Part shown: positions 1-2,379 of the stretch, in pieces
Layout: the number at the start of each line of letters is the position of its first letter
Position numbering within the stretch: position 1 is the first letter of the stretch
From: Candidatus Poseidonia alphae
GTDB taxonomy: Archaea; Thermoplasmatota; Poseidoniia; Poseidoniales; Poseidoniaceae
DNA: 5,132 nucleotides
Direction: 5' to 3'
Assembly: GCA_002505405.1 (NCBI GenBank)
Contig: DAVD01000004.1
Location: 1-5,132 of the forward strand
The notes under the pieces: generated by a model
The model's input: only the letters and a program-made list of their open reading frames with translations
Told to the model about the DNA's origin: nothing
The model's database searches: none
Position numbers and translations under genes: made by a program

Positions 1-176
1 GGCCCAAGTGCCTTTCGTAAGGAGCGAATGACCGGTGGGCCGAAGGTGAGGTTGGGGACGAAGTTCCCGTCCATGACGTCGAGATGGAGCCAATTAAGAC
101 CTGCATCCAGGGCTTCGCGACAATCTCCAGCAAGGGCCGATAAGTTGGCCGTGAGTACACTCGGTGCAATGATCAT
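1..176 (-). CDS. rpe: Ribulose-phosphate 3-epimerase, N-terminal 58 residues (3' end outside window)
   Basis: Interconverts D-ribulose 5-phosphate and D-xylulose 5-phosphate in the cytosolic pentose phosphate pathway. The minus-strand translation starts MIIAPSVLTANLSAL and contains HLDVMDGNFVPNLTFGPP at residues 31-48, the family signature of this TIM-barrel enzyme. By homology with the family, Ser6 of the APS box contacts substrate, and His31 and Asp33 are metal ligands, Asp33 also being an acid/base catalyst. Only strands 1-2 of the barrel are visible; the family is usually about 215-230 residues, so roughly three quarters lies beyond the left edge. The start is ATG at 176-174: the same frame has a TGA at 212-210 and no other ATG between. 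The gene is divergent from the thioredoxin gene, with 116 bp between the two starts. The identification is firm for the visible part; catalytic residues of the later barrel cannot be checked. Confidence 0.95.
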   Translation of the reverse strand, partial: MIIAPSVLTANLSALAGDCREALDAGLNWLHLDVMDGNFVPNLTFGPPVIRSLRKALG

Positions 177-250
177 GGTATCCCTTGGTGCAATCCAAGA
201 GGTCGTGTCTCATGAGGCTTGCTCCCTTCCCGTCCATCTGAAACAGTCCA

Positions 251-269
251 AAGACTCATAATGGGTCTT
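251..269. promoter_or_regulatory. 19-bp palindrome over a TATA-like box in the rpe/trx divergent promoter
   Basis: AAGACTCATAATGGGTCTT is a palindrome with eight of nine base pairs matching around a central A at 260; the one mismatch is T256 against G264. Its core CATAATG resembles an archaeal TATA box and is almost symmetric, so it could be read in both directions. For the plus strand, a box centred at 260 predicts transcription starting near 286, a few bases before the thioredoxin ATG at 293. For the minus strand it would give an rpe leader of roughly 55-60 bases. A symmetric site covering a core promoter is typical of a dimeric repressor operator; which protein binds is unknown. The rest of the 177-292 gap shows nothing else recognisable apart from the ribosome binding site. 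Confidence 0.5.
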
Positions 270-283
270 CTCAAGGGCGTTTT

Positions 284-288
284 GGTGA
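284..288 (+). promoter_or_regulatory. Possible Shine-Dalgarno site for thioredoxin
   Basis: GGTGA, complementary to the archaeal 16S rRNA 3' end (CACCTCC), lies four bases before ATG 293. It supports that start, but the predicted transcription start near 286 would leave it only partly inside the mRNA, so the transcript may instead be nearly leaderless. Confidence 0.4.
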
Positions 289-292
289 GTGA

Positions 293-622
293 ATGGGTGA
301 AGTAAGGAACGTTACCGATAGTGAATATGAAGCAGCAGTGAACGATAACGAGTGGGTCATTGTTGACTTTTGGGCCCCCTGGTGCAGTCCGTGCAAGGCC
401 ATCGCCCCAGTTCTTGAAGCAGTTTCTCAAGAGCGAGACATCCTCATCGCAAAAGTTGACACAGATTCCAACTCCGGCACAGCCGGCCGACTCGGAGTTC
501 GAAGTATCCCAGCGCTCTTTATGTACCGAAATGGAACCATTGTCGGACAAAAAACCGGCGCTATGCCCAAGTCTGCTCTGCTTAAGTGGATCGATGAACT
601 CATGACGGCAGACAACTTCTGA
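293..622 (+). CDS. trxA: Thioredoxin, cytosolic, WCSPC active site
   Basis: Small thiol-disulfide oxidoreductase that reduces protein disulfides and is itself recharged by a thioredoxin reductase not in this window. The 109 residues match the usual single-domain length. Visible landmarks: buried Asp25 and the VDFWAPW strand (residues 24-30), redox pair Cys31 and Cys34 in WCSPCK, KVDTD at 54-58, cis-proline Pro73 in RSIPALFMY, and the GQKTGAMPK loop (85-93) before the C-terminal helix. Ser32 replaces the Gly of the classic WCGPC. There is no signal peptide or membrane segment, so it acts in the cytoplasm. The start is fixed by an in-frame TGA directly before ATG 293. It is divergent from rpe and convergent with the STAND ATPase gene, whose stop codon begins at the very next base. 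A more specialised thioredoxin-like role is possible, but all core residues are intact. Confidence 0.95.
   Translation: MGEVRNVTDSEYEAAVNDNEWVIVDFWAPWCSPCKAIAPVLEAVSQERDILIAKVDTDSNSGTAGRLGVRSIPALFMYRNGTIVGQKTGAMPKSALLKWIDELMTADNF
549..554 (-). terminator. Candidate oligo-T terminator for the STAND ATPase gene, inside trx
   Basis: On the minus strand this is a run of six T (GGTTTTTTGTCC), about 70 bases past the ATPase stop at 623. Archaeal RNA polymerase terminates at oligo-T tracts without needing a hairpin. It lies antisense within the thioredoxin coding sequence, because the convergent genes leave no space between them. Transcript ends have not been seen; this rests on base pattern and position only. 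Confidence 0.3.
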
Positions 623-2173
623 TCAACGAAGCTTAGCCTTTCGAGCAGTTTTGTTTTCTCCGACATCGCGTAGCAATCGTTCTTTGAGGGCTTCGTGCAG
701 CCACATGCCCTGTTCCAATTCAAGAAGCAATCCATGCTGCAGCAAATTCTCTGGGGGGGCGCCGTTCCAACCGGTGCTGTCTGCAAGCAATTCCCATTTG
801 ACAGGAGCGTCCGCTACGGCAAGAGTGGACAGCAATTCCAATTCAGACTCAGGTAGCCGTGCAAGAATTTCCTCGTCGAGGAACCTCAACCAATCTTGAT
901 GGGTTGGTTGGCCATAAATCTCCAACAATTCAAGGGCCAGAGGATGACCTCCAGTAGCAGCATGAACGTCTGGAATTGGAGTATTATGTTCACCGTCCAA
1001 CGCTGAAATCCATGCTTCAGTGGCCTCAAGAGAAAGGCCCGCAAGCGCCAATTCACGGACGTTGTCACGAATATGAACGTCGCGCCGGTCGTATACATCC
1101 AGTGTCGTTCGTGAAATGAACACCATTCGGAGCGGGGCTTTTTGCGCGATTTGAAGCAACGCCCCCAGCAGATGGTTCGCCTCCTTAGAGACATGGTGAA
1201 TATCGTCCAAAACGATGAGCCAGTACGGCGGTGGCCCGCCCGCCCTGTCCTTGAACCGCTCCCGAATCGTACTTGCGTCTGTCAGGTAGGCAAGCAGGCG
1301 ACGCCGCCAAGCATCAACGTCCATTTCCGCCCCCGGCGTGAGGGGTAAAGTTTCGATGAGGCGGTAAGGGTCATGCGATTCATCAATCCCAAAGCGATGG
1401 AGCAAGCTTGTTGCAAGTCCTAAGGCTTGGTCCCACGGTTGACAAGGGTACCAGCACACTGAAAGGTTCTGATGTTGCTCCATGTGTTGTTCAAGCCAAT
1501 GAGCCACGAGCGTCGATTTACCAATCCCTGCGATTCCGTGGACCACCATACAAGGCCTACGGTCATCAAACCAAGTGTGCAATGATTTCAACTCAATGTC
1601 ACGCCCGTAAACAGGACGCGTCACGGGCGGAGCCGTAGCATAGGTTGCGTGAACGCCAACCAGCGGCATCAACCGCCCGGGTGCAGGAAACACATCGCCC
1701 TCCGTTCGGCGGATGTTTCCAAACCGTATATCGCCGTAGGTCAGCACGCCTTCGTGTTGAGCGTGGAGAAGGATTTGAAGGAGCGTCAATTCGGTTTGAA
1801 GGTGCGAGCCTGCTTCTTCTGCTTTGAGTTCCAAGAGTTCCCCGTCAATATTACGAACGAGTATCTTTGTCTGATTCAAGACCTCATGCCGCTCTTCTCC
1901 CAATACCTTTCCGTCTTCGGTTAACTGCCATGTCTTCTGCCTTCGTTCTTCGCCTTGAATGGAGCGGGTGTGTTCCTCAACCATTCCATCTTTGAGTAAA
2001 TTACGCATGGTTCTGCTCACGTTTGGAGGATGTTGTGCACACGCTTCGGCAATCCCGGGGCGCGTCATGGCATGGGGTACTACGTACCGGTCGGCCCAAT
2101 GATGCTGATTCAACAAGTGCAAAAGCACGCGGTCTTGAGCAGCGACATTGACCTTGGGTATGTCTCCGCCCAT
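623..2173 (-). CDS. Winged-helix STAND-family ATPase, probable transcriptional regulator
   Basis: A 516-residue cytosolic protein that probably senses a signal through an ATP-driven switch and binds DNA. Residues about 8-95 form a MarR-like winged helix: helix-turn-helix around RPGIAEACAQHPPNVSRTMR (38-57), then a basic wing (residues 70-90). Residues 100-185 link to the NTPase, which opens with YGRDIELKSL (189-198). Walker A is GIAGIGKST (213-221, Lys219), Walker B is WLIVLDD (318-324), the sensor-like strand is VFISR (351-355), and GGHPLALE (408-415) is the GxP motif typical of STAND/NB-ARC proteins. Residues about 437-504 resemble the C-terminal winged helix of that family, ending in WLHEALKERL. 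No membrane segment and no TPR, WD or LRR sensor repeats follow, so it is unusually compact compared with MalT- or AfsR-type relatives. The start is ATG 2173; an in-frame TGA lies at 2200-2198 with no ATG between. It is divergent from the surface protein gene. The exact target and ligand are unknown. Confidence 0.85.
   Translation of the reverse strand: MGGDIPKVNVAAQDRVLLHLLNQHHWADRYVVPHAMTRPGIAEACAQHPPNVSRTMRNLLKDGMVEEHTRSIQGEERRQKTWQLTEDGKVLGEERHEVLNQTKILVRNIDGELLELKAEEAGSHLQTELTLLQILLHAQHEGVLTYGDIRFGNIRRTEGDVFPAPGRLMPLVGVHATYATAPPVTRPVYGRDIELKSLHTWFDDRRPCMVVHGIAGIGKSTLVAHWLEQHMEQHQNLSVCWYPCQPWDQALGLATSLLHRFGIDESHDPYRLIETLPLTPGAEMDVDAWRRRLLAYLTDASTIRERFKDRAGGPPPYWLIVLDDIHHVSKEANHLLGALLQIAQKAPLRMVFISRTTLDVYDRRDVHIRDNVRELALAGLSLEATEAWISALDGEHNTPIPDVHAATGGHPLALELLEIYGQPTHQDWLRFLDEEILARLPESELELLSTLAVADAPVKWELLADSTGWNGAPPENLLQHGLLLELEQGMWLHEALKERLLRDVGENKTARKAKLR
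649..658 (+). terminator. Candidate oligo-T terminator for trx, inside the ATPase gene
   Basis: TTTTGTTTTC lies 26 bases past the thioredoxin stop on the plus strand, a good distance and composition for archaeal U-tract termination. It is antisense to codons near the ATPase C-terminus, which read Glu-Asn-Lys-Thr (GAA AAC AAA ACT) there, so the T-richness could simply reflect those A-rich codons. Confidence 0.4.
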
Positions 2174-2210
2174 AAATGAGGGTAGGCGCCCCCTTGTTCA
2201 AGACTTTCTG

Positions 2211-2216
2211 CATTAT
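2211..2216 (-). promoter_or_regulatory. Weak TATA-like box for the STAND ATPase gene
   Basis: On the minus strand ATAATG is centred about 40 bases before the ATPase ATG, which would place transcription start near 2187 with a leader of about 14 bases. No convincing Shine-Dalgarno sequence precedes the ATG. The left arm of the nearby inverted repeat (2235-2243) is a competing TATA candidate with a longer leader of about 40 bases. Confidence 0.3.
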
Positions 2217-2234
2217 CCCGGTGGTTTTTGTTTG

Positions 2235-2262
2235 AACATAAAGACAACAAACCCTTTATGTT
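2235..2262. promoter_or_regulatory. Perfect 9-bp inverted repeat overlapping divergent core promoters
   Basis: AACATAAAG (2235-2243) and CTTTATGTT (2254-2262) are exact reverse complements separated by 10 bases, giving 19 bp between arm centres, close to two helical turns. The right arm is the best TATA box for the surface protein gene: it sits 19-27 bases before ATG 2281 and implies a leaderless or almost leaderless transcript, with A/C-rich bases upstream that may serve as the TFB element. The left arm reads identically on the minus strand and could be a TATA box for the ATPase gene. The site could therefore be a pair of divergent TATA boxes, a dimer operator, or both. The winged-helix ATPase next door is an obvious candidate binder, by inference only. 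The rest of the 2174-2280 gap holds a T-rich stretch (2225-2233) and nothing else recognisable. Confidence 0.55.
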
Positions 2263-2280
2263 GAAATTACACCCGCAATC

Positions 2281-2379
2281 ATGGCCTCCGTTTGGACCGA
2301 TCCATCTCATAAGAATAAAAGGGCTCTTTTTCTCACCCTTTTCTTCGTGATGTCCCTGTTCGCACCGATTGCATTTGCT
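2281..2379 (+). other. Signal peptide of the giant surface protein
   Basis: A basic n-region (Lys11, Lys13, Arg14) is followed by the hydrophobic core ALFLTLFFVMSLFAPIAFA (15-33) and a small-residue AFA motif, predicting Sec export and cleavage after Ala33 (or Ala34), just before the first Asp-rich loop. No lipobox cysteine is present, so it is not a lipoprotein, and there is no twin arginine. Confidence 0.88.

Noticed and set aside
28..261. 77-residue plus-strand open frame at the left edge
   Set aside because: It is antisense to rpe, whose minus-strand translation has a clear epimerase signature; the plus-strand product resembles nothing.
261..305. 15-codon plus-strand reading frame upstream of trx (ATG 261 to TAA 303-305)
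   Set aside because: It overlaps the palindrome and the trx start, starts upstream of the likely transcription start, and its product resembles nothing; too short to support.
173..550. 125-residue minus-strand open frame over trx
   Set aside because: Antisense shadow of the thioredoxin gene; no recognisable domain.
623..2173. Antiviral STAND (Avs) defence protein
   Set aside because: There is no nuclease, protease or other effector domain and no long C-terminal sensor repeat; the N-terminus is a winged helix, so a regulator fits better.
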